From Pusillimonas sp. T7-7 (lineage in GTDB: Bacteria > Pseudomonadota > Gammaproteobacteria > Burkholderiales > Burkholderiaceae_B): 64,000 nucleotides of DNA. This document shows, piece after piece, positions 18,392 to 26,803 of the stretch. The stretch is from the NCBI RefSeq assembly GCF_000209655.1, contig NC_015458.1, positions 1,364,001 through 1,428,000 on the forward strand. The letters run 5' to 3'. Under the pieces are notes generated by a model. The model had not been told where the DNA came from. It saw only the letters and a program-made list of their open reading frames with translations, and did no database searches. How positions within the stretch are numbered: the stretch's first letter is position 1; each line of letters begins with the position of its first letter. The translations under genes were made by a program, and so were the position numbers.

Positions 18392-18438
18392 TGCCCCATT
18401 TTGGTGCCATATCTGCACAAGCGCACCACAATAAAGCC
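18392..18438 (+). promoter_or_regulatory. Putative NtrC enhancer sites for glnK-amtB
   Basis: TGCCCCATTTTGGTGCC (18392-18408) matches the NtrC consensus TGCACC-N5-GGTGCA at all but two positions. A second, half-conserved site starts at CGCACC (18422-18427), 30 bp or about three helical turns further on. They lie 85-100 bp upstream of the sigma-54 promoter, a normal enhancer distance. Confidence 0.6.
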
Positions 18439-18491
18439 CTTGGCGATAAATAGAGCGCAGACCGAGAGTGCGAAACAAGCCGCGTAAAAAC

Positions 18492-18507
18492 TGGCATGGC
18501 TATTGCT
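18492..18507 (+). promoter_or_regulatory. Sigma-54 promoter of glnK-amtB
   Basis: TGGCATGGCTATTGCT has the GG and GC dinucleotides exactly 10 nt apart and matches TGGCAC-N5-TTGCW apart from one base. It lies 34 bp before the glnK ATG. With the upstream NtrC-like sites this predicts induction under nitrogen limitation. Confidence 0.85.
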
Positions 18508-18510
18508 TGA

Positions 18511-18879
<369 letters not shown>

Positions 18880-18966
18880 TGCGGCGCCCGACTCAAATTT
18901 CAATTAGCAATTTACCTACTGCCCACTGGTGTGAACCTGGCCGGGCGCATCCCTGGAGAATGAATA

Positions 18967-20193
18967 ATGGATAAAGCCGATTTGGCATGGGTCAGTGTCT
19001 CGACCTTGCTGGTGCTGTTGATGGTCGTGCCTGGACTGGGCCTGTTTTACGGTGGCCTGGTGCGGGCCAAGAATGTCTTATCTGTATTGATACAGGTACT
19101 ATCGACCTTCGCACTCGCTATCGTCATCTGGTTCATTTATGGCTATTCACTGGCCTTTACCGAAGCCAACGCCATCGTGGGCGGATTCTCGCGCATACTG
19201 TTCGGCGGCATGCTCGATCTGAACACCTCGAGCTTCGAACTGGCAGGCAGTATTCCAGAGCTGAGCTTTGCCGCCTTCCAGGCCACTTTTGCAGGGATTA
19301 CCTGCGCCCTGATTGTGGGTGGGTTTGCCGAACGCACCAAGTACTCTGCCGTGCTGGTCTTTACCATCATCTGGCTCACCTTTGCTTATATACCCGTCGC
19401 TCATATGGTGTGGGCCCCTGGCGGTTGGCTGTTTGAGCGAGGCGCCCTGGACTTTGCCGGCGGCACGGTAGTCCACATCAACTCGGGCATAGCCGGCCTG
19501 GTTGGCGCCTACGTCGTCGGCAAGCGCATAGGCTACGGACGCGAGCCCATGCAGCCTCACAACCTGCCTATGGCCATGATAGGGGCATCGCTGCTGTGGG
19601 TGGGCTGGTTTGGTTTCAATGCGGGTTCAGCGCTCAGCGCAAACGAAACTGCCGCACTGGCCTTTTTCAACACCCTCGTGGCAACAGCAGGCGGGATCCT
19701 TGCCTGGACACTGGCCGAGTGGAAATACAAGAGCAAGCCCTCGCTGCTGGGTGCGATCTCGGGCGCAGTGGCCGGACTGGTGGGCATCACCCCCGCTGCA
19801 GGCCTGGTAGGCCCTGGCGGCGCCCTCATCATAGGCATTGCGGCCGGTATTGCATGCCTGTGGGGTGTGAATGGCCTAAAGCGCCTGCTGCGCGCGGACG
19901 ACTCCCTGGATGTATTCGGCATCCATGGCGTAGGCGGTATTGTGGGCGCGCTGCTCACCGGTGTATTCAATGCCAAGCCGCTGGGCGGGCCCGGCCTGGA
20001 AACGCTGGCAGAAATGCCTTATCAAGTATGGCTGCAACTCGAAGGCGTCCTGATCACTATCGTATGGTCGGCAGTCGTTGCCTGGGTCGCCTACTTCATT
20101 GCCGACAAGGTATGCGGTCTGCGGGTCAGCGCTGATGTAGAGCGGGAAGGCCTGGATATCAGCACGCATGGTGAAACCGCCTATCATCGCTAA
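18967..20193 (+). CDS. amtB: Ammonium transporter AmtB
   Basis: 408 residues with about 11 membrane helices. The twin histidines of the conduction pore are His170 (GGTVVHINSG) and His320 (FGIHGVGGIVG); the AmtB signature FGFNAGSALSANETA is at about 215-229. There is no cleaved signal sequence. It is a homotrimer of the inner membrane, regulated by GlnK. It lies 87 bp after glnK with GGAGA before the ATG, and a bidirectional terminator follows. Confidence 0.97.
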   Translation: MDKADLAWVSVSTLLVLLMVVPGLGLFYGGLVRAKNVLSVLIQVLSTFALAIVIWFIYGYSLAFTEANAIVGGFSRILFGGMLDLNTSSFELAGSIPELSFAAFQATFAGITCALIVGGFAERTKYSAVLVFTIIWLTFAYIPVAHMVWAPGGWLFERGALDFAGGTVVHINSGIAGLVGAYVVGKRIGYGREPMQPHNLPMAMIGASLLWVGWFGFNAGSALSANETAALAFFNTLVATAGGILAWTLAEWKYKSKPSLLGAISGAVAGLVGITPAAGLVGPGGALIIGIAAGIACLWGVNGLKRLLRADDSLDVFGIHGVGGIVGALLTGVFNAKPLGGPGLETLAEMPYQVWLQLEGVLITIVWSAVVAWVAYFIADKVCGLRVSADVEREGLDISTHGETAYHR

Positions 20194-20214
20194 GCCTGAA
20201 ACCAGGTTTGCAAT

Positions 20215-20240
20215 AAAAAAGCCAGCGTCGCTGGCTTTTT
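20215..20240. terminator. Bidirectional terminator between amtB and ptsI
   Basis: GCCAGCG (20221-20227) and CGCTGGC (20229-20235) form a 7-bp stem with a T centre, flanked by AAAAAA on the left and TTTTT on the right. It therefore works on both strands and separates the convergent amtB and ptsI transcripts. Confidence 0.9.
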
Positions 20241-20262
20241 GTTATCAGCCATGCGTCTACCA

Positions 20263-22020
20263 TTAACCCGACAAGGCCGCCAGATCGATGCGCTCGGCAC
20301 GGTTCAGCGCCGATGCCACTTTGACTCGAAGCGCATTCGAATGCGCCTGCCGAACCTCATTTTTGACATCGAGCAACTGCTGAGGATGCATGGAAAACCC
20401 GGTAAGACCCAGGCCCAGCAACATGCGGGTCACATTGGAGTCGCCCGCCATCTCGCCGCATACGGACACCGACTTGCCCGCCCGCTCTCCGGCATTAATG
20501 GTATGTGCAATCAGGCGCAGCACGGCCGGGTGCATCGGATCGTATAAGTCGGCAACTTCGCTATCACCTCTGTCGATGGCAAGCGTATATTGAATCAAGT
20601 CATTCGTGCCTATGGACAAGAAATCCAGAGCTTCGACAAAGGGCTCTATGGCAATGGCAATGGCGGGGATCTCGACCATGGCGCCCAGCGAAACATTGCG
20701 CGCATAGGCAACACCGTCGGCATCCAGGCTGACACAGGCCTGCTCAATGGCCTCCCGGGTAGCATGAACTTCGTGCATGTGCGAGATCATGGGTATGAGG
20801 ATGCGCACATGTCCGTGAAGCGAGGCACGCAACAAGGCTCGCAGCTGGGTCCTGAAAATCTCGGGATGAGCCAGGCAATATCGTATGGCACGCAAACCCA
20901 GCGCGGGATTGGTGGCCACGGTAATATCGCCGTCCAGATTCTTATCGGCGCCCAAGTCCAGAGTGCGTATGGTGACCGGGCGGCCAGCCATGGTTTTGAC
21001 CACGGATGAATAGGCCTGATATTGCTCTTCTTCGGAAGGCAAATCGTGGCGGCCCATAAACAGAAACTCGCTGCGGAACAAACCAATGCCGTCAGCGCCT
21101 GCAGCCACAGCCTCGACCGCCTCTTCGGGCAGTTCGATATTGGCTTCCAACTTGATGGAAATACCATCCAGTGTCTCGGCCGGCGCATCACGCAGCAAAG
21201 CAAGAACCGCCCGCTTCCTCCGATACTCTTCCTGGCGCTGGCGGTACTCGTCCAGTATTTGTTCCGAGGGATTGACCAGCACCGTACCCGAGAACCCGTC
21301 GGCCACCAGAATATCGCCATCACGCACCAGCGCCCGGAAATGACCCAGGCCCACCACTGCCGGTACATTCATGCTGCGCGCCACAATCGCAGTATGCGAA
21401 GTAGGCCCGCCCAGATCAGTCAAGAAAGCAGCAAAACGCCCGCCTCGCAAACGCAACATGTCGGCGGGAGAAATGTCACGCGCCACGACGATAAGCGGAT
21501 CAGTGGAGTTGTCGGATTGCAGGCTGGGCAACAGAGACATCGAGCCGGACAGCACACGCAACACTCTTTCTATGACTTGACGAATATCGGCGCCGCGTTC
21601 ACGCAAATACTCATCTTCCATCAGATCGAACTGCTCGGACAAAAATTGCCCTTGGGAGGTCAGAGCCCACTCTGCGTTGTAATGCCGTTCTATGATCAAT
21701 GCACAGGTCTGCTCGAGCAGCATGGGATCGTCGAGCAGCATGGTATGCACAGTAAGCAACGGCCCAAGTTCGCGCGGCGCATCGTCTGGCAGAGTATCCG
21801 CAATAAGCTGGAGCTCGTCCCGGGCTTTGGCCAATGCCGCTTTCAGGCGCTCACATTCAGACTCGACCTCTTGCTCGGGGATGCGGTAGTGCGCCACTTC
21901 GAGCGCCGCTGCGCTCATGACCGCCGCCCTGCCTATGGCATAGCCTTTGACAACACCCTGACCTTGCATGCACAGCATTGCACACAGGTCAGGCGCCTCG
22001 GTGTATGCAGATGTGGTCAT
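20263..22020 (-). CDS. ptsI: Phosphoenolpyruvate-protein phosphotransferase (EI)
   Basis: 585 residues. The phosphohistidine is His209 in GGPTSHTAIVARS, and the C-terminal PEP-binding barrel includes GIGLFRSEFLFM and SIGTNDLIQYTLAIDR. EI takes phosphate from PEP and passes it to HPr. The N-terminus is about ten residues longer than in E. coli; ATG 22020 is kept because AGGA lies 9 nt upstream. It is the last gene of the infC-gshB-EIIA-HPr-EI line. No sugar permease is in the window, so this looks like a regulatory PTS. Confidence 0.96.
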   Translation of the reverse strand: MTTSAYTEAPDLCAMLCMQGQGVVKGYAIGRAAVMSAAALEVAHYRIPEQEVESECERLKAALAKARDELQLIADTLPDDAPRELGPLLTVHTMLLDDPMLLEQTCALIIERHYNAEWALTSQGQFLSEQFDLMEDEYLRERGADIRQVIERVLRVLSGSMSLLPSLQSDNSTDPLIVVARDISPADMLRLRGGRFAAFLTDLGGPTSHTAIVARSMNVPAVVGLGHFRALVRDGDILVADGFSGTVLVNPSEQILDEYRQRQEEYRRKRAVLALLRDAPAETLDGISIKLEANIELPEEAVEAVAAGADGIGLFRSEFLFMGRHDLPSEEEQYQAYSSVVKTMAGRPVTIRTLDLGADKNLDGDITVATNPALGLRAIRYCLAHPEIFRTQLRALLRASLHGHVRILIPMISHMHEVHATREAIEQACVSLDADGVAYARNVSLGAMVEIPAIAIAIEPFVEALDFLSIGTNDLIQYTLAIDRGDSEVADLYDPMHPAVLRLIAHTINAGERAGKSVSVCGEMAGDSNVTRMLLGLGLTGFSMHPQQLLDVKNEVRQAHSNALRVKVASALNRAERIDLAALSG

Positions 22021-22048
22021 GGTATCGGTTCCTGACTAGGGAAAGCTG

Positions 22049-22318
22049 CTATTCCTGCTCGCCGAATTTGTTGTCGAACAAGGAGCGGATATCGTCCAGC
22101 GCCTGTTCCGCATCGTCACCAACCGCATCCACCTTGACGGTGACGCCCAGTCCGGCCGCCAGCATCATGACGCCCATGATGCTTTTGGCATTAACCCGCT
22201 GCGCACCACGGGCAATGAAGATTTCGCTTTTATACCTGCCGGCCAGCTGGGTCAGCTTGGCCGCAGCCCGCGCATGCAAACCCAGTTTATTGCTAATGAC
22301 GATGTCGGTAGATGGCAT
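22049..22318 (-). CDS. ptsH: HPr phosphocarrier protein
   Basis: 89 residues with phospho-His15 in NKLGLHARAAAKL and Ser46 in AKSIMGVMMLAA, the position targeted by HPr kinase in organisms that have it (no hprK is in this window). It carries phosphate from EI to the EIIA of the Man family encoded just upstream. It is 28 bp before ptsI on the same strand. Confidence 0.96.
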   Translation of the reverse strand: MPSTDIVISNKLGLHARAAAKLTQLAGRYKSEIFIARGAQRVNAKSIMGVMMLAAGLGVTVKVDAVGDDAEQALDDIRSLFDNKFGEQE

Positions 22319-22365
22319 AAGGATTTCAGTTTTTTATAGGAATGATGAGTACGTTGACACGCGGC

Positions 22366-22773
22366 TCAGCACTTGCATTCATTATCGGCGTTGACGATGC
22401 CCCTTAGGGCGCCAAGCTGAACATTCTTGCTGAGCTCCTCGGGATTATCTTGTTGCTCGGTCAATGCCTTGAGCACCATGCATAAATTGGTGCCGGTGAT
22501 CAGATGCGCGCTGAAGCCCCGCTCAGTAGCCAGTTTAATCGCTCGTTTGGCAATATTGAATGGCGTCGCGCCAAATATATCGCAAAGAACCAATGTGGCC
22601 TGATCGGGTGTTTGCTGCAACAGGTCGGCCAGACGGTCCACCTGCGCTTCTGGGTCGCAATCGGGCGCCACATCGAATACGGTCAGGTTCGCCTCGTGGC
22701 CAAGCACATGCTCGGCGCATTCTGCAAACGACGAACCCAAAGGCTCGTGCATGACCAGAACAATGCGTGTCAT
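22366..22773 (-). CDS. PTS EIIA component, mannose family (regulatory)
   Basis: 135 residues starting MTRIVLVMHEPLG, with the expected phosphohistidine at His9 and the Man-family core LVLCDIFGATPFNIAKR. In many betaproteobacteria this EIIA acts with HPr and EI without a sugar channel and is thought to be regulatory. The start was placed at ATG 22773, one base after the gshB stop (TGATATG), implying coupling; the longer frame lies inside gshB. The C-terminus has an unusual CKC ending. Confidence 0.92.
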   Translation of the reverse strand: MTRIVLVMHEPLGSSFAECAEHVLGHEANLTVFDVAPDCDPEAQVDRLADLLQQTPDQATLVLCDIFGATPFNIAKRAIKLATERGFSAHLITGTNLCMVLKALTEQQDNPEELSKNVQLGALRGIVNADNECKC

Positions 22774-22774
22774 A

Positions 22775-23764
22775 TCAGCTTGCACCCACACCCGCAGTCT
22801 GTTCGCCGCCAGCAACAGCCTGCTCAAGGGCTGCAGCAAAGCAGTCAGCCACGTCAAATCCGGTTTGTTCGGTAATTTCAACAAAACACGTGGGGCTGGT
22901 GACGTTGACTTCAGTCAGGTAATCGCCAATCACATCAAGCCCAATCAACAGCAGCCCACGCCCGGCCAAACCCGCAGCGACGGTTTCGGCGATTTCAATA
23001 TCGCGGGCCGTCAGGGGCTGGGCAACACCGCGCCCGCCCGCAGCCAGGTTGCCGCGGGTTTCGCCGGCCAGCGGAATACGCGCCAGTGCGTAAGGAACCG
23101 GCTTGCCGCCTATCAGCAAAATACGCTTGTCGCCCTTGACGATTTCAGGAATGTAGCGCTGAGCCATGATGGAGCGCGTACCGTTGTCGGTGAGCGTTTC
23201 GAGGATGGCGCCCAGGTTGGGCTCTTCGGTACGCAGGCGGAAAATTCCAGTACCCCCCATGCCGTCCAGCGGCTTGACGATGACATCGTGGTGCTTGGCA
23301 TGAAAGGCACGTAAACGAGCCATATCACGCGTGACCAGCGTAGGCGAAGTCAATGAGGCAAACTCGGTGATGGTGAGTTTTTCGGGATGATTCCGTATTG
23401 CAGCGCCTGAATTGAATACTCGTGCTCCCTGGGTCTGGGCGTACTCCAGCAAATGCGTGGCGTATACATATTCCATATCGAACGGCGGATCCTTGCGCAT
23501 CACCACGGCATCGAATTCCGCCAGCCGGATTTCACAAGGCGCGGCGCGCTCAAACCACCAGGCGTGCTCATGCAGATCAGCGCCCTGCGCAAGGCCAATG
23601 CCGGTAGACACAGCCATGACGACGCCTTCGTCGATATACAGGCCCTCTTGATAGGCAACACTTAGCGTATGACCGCGGGCTTCCAGCGCGCGCATCATTG
23701 CAACTGAAGAGTCTTTGTAGGCCTTTAGTGTGGGTAAAGGGTCAATAACAAACAATACATGCAT
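22775..23764 (-). CDS. gshB: Glutathione synthetase
   Basis: 329 residues. MHVLFVIDPLPTLKAYKDSS matches the N-terminal substrate domain; the ATP-grasp fold follows with VIVKPLDGMGGTGIFR and EVNVTSPTCFVEI. It ligates glycine to gamma-glutamylcysteine using ATP. gshA, which I recall next to gshB in several relatives, is absent here. The start was set at ATG 23764 by homology. The gene follows infC by 70 bp, which contain a 7-bp inverted repeat but no terminator. Confidence 0.96.
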   Translation of the reverse strand: MHVLFVIDPLPTLKAYKDSSVAMMRALEARGHTLSVAYQEGLYIDEGVVMAVSTGIGLAQGADLHEHAWWFERAAPCEIRLAEFDAVVMRKDPPFDMEYVYATHLLEYAQTQGARVFNSGAAIRNHPEKLTITEFASLTSPTLVTRDMARLRAFHAKHHDVIVKPLDGMGGTGIFRLRTEEPNLGAILETLTDNGTRSIMAQRYIPEIVKGDKRILLIGGKPVPYALARIPLAGETRGNLAAGGRGVAQPLTARDIEIAETVAAGLAGRGLLLIGLDVIGDYLTEVNVTSPTCFVEITEQTGFDVADCFAAALEQAVAGGEQTAGVGAS

Positions 23765-23783
23765 AAAACACACCTGCCTGCGT

Positions 23784-23811
23784 GCTCTTGCCAACGTCTG
23801 CTGACAAGAGC
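23784..23811 (-). repeat. Hairpin between infC and gshB
   Basis: GCTCTTG (23784-23790) and CAAGAGC (23805-23811) are perfect 7-bp inverted arms with a 14-nt loop in the infC-gshB gap. No U-run follows, so read-through from infC into gshB is expected; it may stabilise or process the mRNA. Confidence 0.45.
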
Positions 23812-23834
23812 GCTAAAGGAATACAGACCTGAGC

Positions 23835-24377
23835 CTATTCGGCTGCTTTACCCGCCACGGCTTTTTTGCGAGGCGCAAGCACCATGACCATTTGGCGGCC
23901 TTCAAGCTTGGGCATGGCTTCAACCTGGCAAAGCTCGGCCAGATCGTCACGCACCCGCTCCAGAACCCGCATACCGAGTTCCTGGTGGGCCATTTCACGC
24001 CCACGGAAACGCAGGGTTACCTTGGCCTTGTCGCCCTCTTCGATGAAACGGCGCAAATTGCGCAGCTTGACTTGATAGTCGCCTTCGTCGGTGCCAGGAC
24101 GGAATTTGACTTCTTTTACCTGGATGACTTTCTGCTTGGCTTTCGCCTCTTGTTGGCGTTTTTGTTCTTGGTATTTGAACTTGCCATAATCCATCAGGCG
24201 GCATACGGGCGGCGCGGCATTGGGTGCGATCTCGACCAGATCGACTTCGTGCTGCTCTGACAACTGGAGCGCTTCAGAGGTTTTTACTACCCCCAGCTGC
24301 TCGCCGTCTACTCCAATAAGACGCACCTCGGGGATACGGATTTCACCATTGATGCGATGGGCTTTTTCGGTTGCGAT
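23835..24377 (-). CDS. infC: Translation initiation factor IF-3, starting at an ATC codon
   Basis: 180 residues, the same length as E. coli IF3. The frame includes the conserved N-terminus [21 protein letters not shown], which lies upstream of the first ordinary start codon (GTG 24326). The only codon with both correct position and a ribosome site (AGGAG about 8 nt upstream) is ATC at 24375-24377; no ATG, GTG or TTG occurs in frame between there and thrS. IF3 genes are known for non-AUG starts that IF3 itself discriminates against, giving autoregulation. It follows thrS by 29 bp. Confidence 0.93.
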   Translation of the reverse strand: MATEKAHRINGEIRIPEVRLIGVDGEQLGVVKTSEALQLSEQHEVDLVEIAPNAAPPVCRLMDYGKFKYQEQKRQQEAKAKQKVIQVKEVKFRPGTDEGDYQVKLRNLRRFIEEGDKAKVTLRFRGREMAHQELGMRVLERVRDDLAELCQVEAMPKLEGRQMVMVLAPRKKAVAGKAAE

Positions 24378-24406
24378 GTCTAAAACTCCTAGAATTAATA
24401 AAAAAA

Positions 24407-26353
24407 TCAGGCCTGGCCGGATTCGTCACCATTATGACGGGTGGCGATCTCTTGTTGCAGGCGCACAGTAAAGTCGTTCAGCGACATGACGCCAAGATCA
24501 ACGCCGCCACGCCCCCGTACCGCTACTTGGCCGGATTCACGCTCTTTTTCGCCTACCACCAGAATGTACGGTATTTTTTGCATACTGTGCTCACGAATTT
24601 TACGGGTGATTTTTTCGCCACGCAAATCGGAAAAGGCTCTAAACCCTTGTTTTTTCAGGCCTAGCGCGACTTCAGCGGCATAATCAGCCGACGATTCGGA
24701 TATACAGCATACAACCGCATGCTCGGGAGCAAGCCACACAGGCATGGCGCCAGCGTGGTTTTCAATCAACATGCCAATAAAACGTTCGAAAGATCCCAGA
24801 ATGGCCCGATGCAACATAACCGGCGTACGGCGCTGGTCAGTGGCGTCGACGTACTCGGCGCCCAGGCGTTGCGGCATGGAGAAATCAACCTGTATGGTAC
24901 CGCACTGCCAGTGGCGGCCAATGGCGTCTTTCAAGGTGTATTCGATCTTTGGTCCATAGAAAGCGCCTTCGCCAGGCGATACCTCGTATTCGCAGCCCGT
25001 ACGGCTCAGGCTTTCCATAAGTGCCTGTTCCGCCTTATCCCAAACCTCGTCCGAGCCTATGCGTTTTTCGGGGCGGGTAGCCACCTTGTACAGAATTTCG
25101 GTAAAACCGAAATCGGCATACACCTTTTGCAGCAAGGCGGTGAAGTCGGCGCATTCGTCCTGCAATTGATCTTCGGTGCAAAAGATGTGGCCGTCATCTT
25201 GAGTAAAGCCGCGCACCCGCATCATGCCGTGCAAGGAACCGGAAGGCTCATTGCGGTGGCATTGCCCGAACTCGCCATAACGTATGGGAAGTTCGCGATA
25301 AGAATGCAAACCGGCGTTGAAAATCTGCACATGCCCGGGGCAGTTCATGGGTTTCAGGCCATAAACACGGTTCTCGGACTCGGTGGTGAACATGTTTTCG
25401 GCGTAGTTGTCCCAGTGGCCGGTTTTCTTCCAGAGCGACAGGTCCAGGATTTGCGGCGCCTTGACTTCCTGATAGCCATTATCGCGGTACACAGAGCGCA
25501 TGTACTGCTCGACCTGCTGCCACAAAGTCCAGCCCTTGGGATGCCAGAAAATCAGGCCGGGCGCTTCATCTTGAAAGTGGAATAAATCCAACTCGCGGCC
25601 GATCTTGCGATGATCACGCCGCTCGGCCTCTTCCAGCATGGTGAGATAAGCGCTTTGCTCTTCTTTGCTGGCCCAGGCTGTTCCGTAAATGCGCTGAAGC
25701 ATTTCGTTGTTGCTGTCGCCACGCCAATAAGCGCCAGCGACTTTCATCAGCTTGAAGACCTTGAGCTTGCCGGTGGACGGCACATGCGGGCCACGGCACA
25801 GGTCGATGAAATCGCCTTCGCGGTACAGGCTGATGGCTTCGTTGGACGGAATCGATGCAATGATCTCGGCCTTGTAATGCTCGCCTATGCCTTTGAAATA
25901 TTCCACAGCGTCGTCACGCAGCCACTCTTCGCGCGTAACAACCTCGTCTTTCTTGGCCAGCTCGGCCATTTTCTTTTCGATGGCTTCCAGGTCTTCAGGC
26001 GTGAACGGACGCTTGTACGAAAAATCGTAGTAAAAGCCGTTGTCGATTACAGGCCCTATGGTGACCTGCGCATCGGGAAACAAGGACTTGACCGCATAAG
26101 CCAGCAAGTGGGCGGTGGAATGGCGGATCAGATCCAGGCCATCGGCATCTTTGGCGGTGATGATGGCCAGTTTTGTGTCTTGCTCGATCACGAAGCTGGT
26201 ATCGACCAGTTTCGTCTGTCCGTCTTCTGTTGTTATACGCCCTGCCAGCGCGGCACGACCCAGGCCCGTTCCTATGGAGTGAGCCACATCGCTGACCGCA
26301 ACGGGGCCTGAAAACTCGCGTTGCGAACCGTCGGGCAGTGTAATTTGAACCAT
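24407..26353 (-). CDS. thrS: Threonyl-tRNA synthetase
   Basis: 648 residues with all domains: TGS (about 1-62), editing domain with the [12 protein letters not shown] zinc-type motif (about 75-220), class II core including [12 protein letters not shown] and [21 protein letters not shown], and the C-terminal anticodon-binding domain. The start was set at ATG 26353 ([10 protein letters not shown]) behind AGGA; the ten preceding codons are leader. The leader contains a terminator hairpin and a Thr-rich short ORF, described separately. Confidence 0.97.
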   Translation of the reverse strand: MVQITLPDGSQREFSGPVAVSDVAHSIGTGLGRAALAGRITTEDGQTKLVDTSFVIEQDTKLAIITAKDADGLDLIRHSTAHLLAYAVKSLFPDAQVTIGPVIDNGFYYDFSYKRPFTPEDLEAIEKKMAELAKKDEVVTREEWLRDDAVEYFKGIGEHYKAEIIASIPSNEAISLYREGDFIDLCRGPHVPSTGKLKVFKLMKVAGAYWRGDSNNEMLQRIYGTAWASKEEQSAYLTMLEEAERRDHRKIGRELDLFHFQDEAPGLIFWHPKGWTLWQQVEQYMRSVYRDNGYQEVKAPQILDLSLWKKTGHWDNYAENMFTTESENRVYGLKPMNCPGHVQIFNAGLHSYRELPIRYGEFGQCHRNEPSGSLHGMMRVRGFTQDDGHIFCTEDQLQDECADFTALLQKVYADFGFTEILYKVATRPEKRIGSDEVWDKAEQALMESLSRTGCEYEVSPGEGAFYGPKIEYTLKDAIGRHWQCGTIQVDFSMPQRLGAEYVDATDQRRTPVMLHRAILGSFERFIGMLIENHAGAMPVWLAPEHAVVCCISESSADYAAEVALGLKKQGFRAFSDLRGEKITRKIREHSMQKIPYILVVGEKERESGQVAVRGRGGVDLGVMSLNDFTVRLQQEIATRHNGDESGQA

Positions 26354-26370
26354 AGAACGTCCTGAAATGC

Positions 26371-26395
26371 AAAAACGCGGCACTAGCCGCGTTTT
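26371..26395 (-). terminator. Attenuator-type terminator in the thrS leader
   Basis: On the minus strand AAAACGCGGC (26395-26386), loop TAGT, GCCGCGTTTT (26381-26372) plus one further T form a perfect 10-bp stem ending in five U. It lies 18 nt before the thrS ATG, inside the 5' leader, so it would stop transcription before thrS unless disrupted. Confidence 0.8.
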
Positions 26396-26437
26396 GGGAA
26401 TATTGTTTTGCTAGTTAGCTAATAAACAGTACGCGGC
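26386..26437 (-). promoter_or_regulatory. Possible antiterminator in the thrS leader
   Basis: On the minus strand GCCGCGT (26437-26431) is complementary to ACGCGGC (26392-26386), the left arm of the thrS leader terminator, so the two pairings exclude each other. The loop between them can add a TGTTT/AAACA helix. The upstream strand starts 5 nt after the stop codon of the short Thr-rich ORF, where a ribosome at the stop would cover it. Confidence 0.65.
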
Positions 26438-26442
26438 GACAG

Positions 26443-26478
26443 CTAGAAATGCCAAGTCGTAGTTCGCGCAGTGCTCAT
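26443..26478 (-). CDS. Putative thrS leader peptide rich in threonine
   Basis: An 11-codon frame, ATG to TAG, reading MSTARTTTWHF. Four of 11 codons are Thr, three of them consecutive (ACT ACG ACT). It lies just upstream of mutually exclusive antiterminator and terminator stems in front of thrS, the layout of ribosome-stalling leaders such as thrL or pheL. No ribosome site is visible; the nearest promoter would start the RNA at or near the ATG, so a leaderless start or a promoter further upstream is needed. Expression is an inference. Confidence 0.6.
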   Translation of the reverse strand: MSTARTTTWHF

Positions 26479-26481
26479 GAG

Positions 26482-26510
26482 TCAATATAAATAAAGTACA
26501 AGTTGTTCAA
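26482..26510 (-). promoter_or_regulatory. Candidate promoter for thrS
   Basis: A minus-strand TTGAAC (26505-26510) serves as -35. It is followed by TATATT (26484-26489, 15-nt spacing) or TATTGA (26482-26487, 17-nt spacing) as -10. The first choice puts the transcript start on the ATG of the leader peptide; the second puts it 3 nt inside. Spacing or sequence is imperfect in both, so a more distal promoter is possible. Confidence 0.4.
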
Positions 26511-26562
26511 GTGTAACACCTGTGGCGACTATGGCCTCTGTATAGCCCATAAATTCACATAA

Positions 26563-26588
26563 ACACCCAGCAATAAAATGCCGGGTGT
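26563..26588. repeat. Inverted repeat between thrS and tRNA-Val promoters
   Basis: ACACCCAGCA (26563-26572) and TGCCGGGTGT (26579-26588) pair with one mismatch around a 6-nt loop. It lies between the divergent thrS and tRNA-Val units. There is a short A-run on its right side but no clear T-run, so its role is open. Confidence 0.4.
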
Positions 26589-26604
26589 TGTGAAAAAACC
26601 CACT

Positions 26605-26634
26605 TTGACAGGTTCTAAAAAAATAGGATAGAAT
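26605..26634 (+). promoter_or_regulatory. Promoter of tRNA-Val
   Basis: A perfect TTGACA -35 box (26605-26610) and TAGAAT -10 box (26629-26634) are spaced by 18 nt. Initiation is predicted about 6 nt before the mature tRNA end, typical for a strong stable-RNA promoter. Confidence 0.8.
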
Positions 26635-26646
26635 CTTGTTCTTTCT

Positions 26647-26723
26647 AGGCGGTTAGCTCAGTTGGTTAGAGCGCTACGTTGACATCGTAGAGGTCGCTGG
26701 TTCGAACCCAGTACTGCCTACCA
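26647..26723 (+). tRNA. tRNA-Val (anticodon GAC)
   Basis: 77 nt including an encoded CCA. The acceptor stem AGGCGGT/ACTGCCT, D-arm GCTCAGTTGGTTAGAGC, anticodon stem CTACG/CGTAG with loop TTGACAT (anticodon GAC) and T-arm CTGGTTCGAACCCAG all pair. GAC reads valine codons GUC and GUU. It has its own promoter and is followed by a rho-independent terminator. Confidence 0.97.
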
Positions 26724-26769
26724 TTTCCTTACTTTCCATGACACTCAATTGGTGTCCATGACCGTCCAT

Positions 26770-26803
26770 AACCCGCAAGAAATAACGCTTTGCGGGTTTT
26801 TTT
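26770..26803 (+). terminator. Rho-independent terminator after tRNA-Val
   Basis: AACCCGCAA (26770-26778) and TTGCGGGTT (26790-26798) form a 9-bp stem continuing into seven T (26797-26803). It ends the tRNA-Val transcript about 50 nt after the CCA. Confidence 0.92.

Noticed and set aside
18250..18453. A 67-codon ORF in the glnK upstream region
   Set aside because: It covers the NtrC-like site, lacks a ribosome site and has no homology that I recognise.
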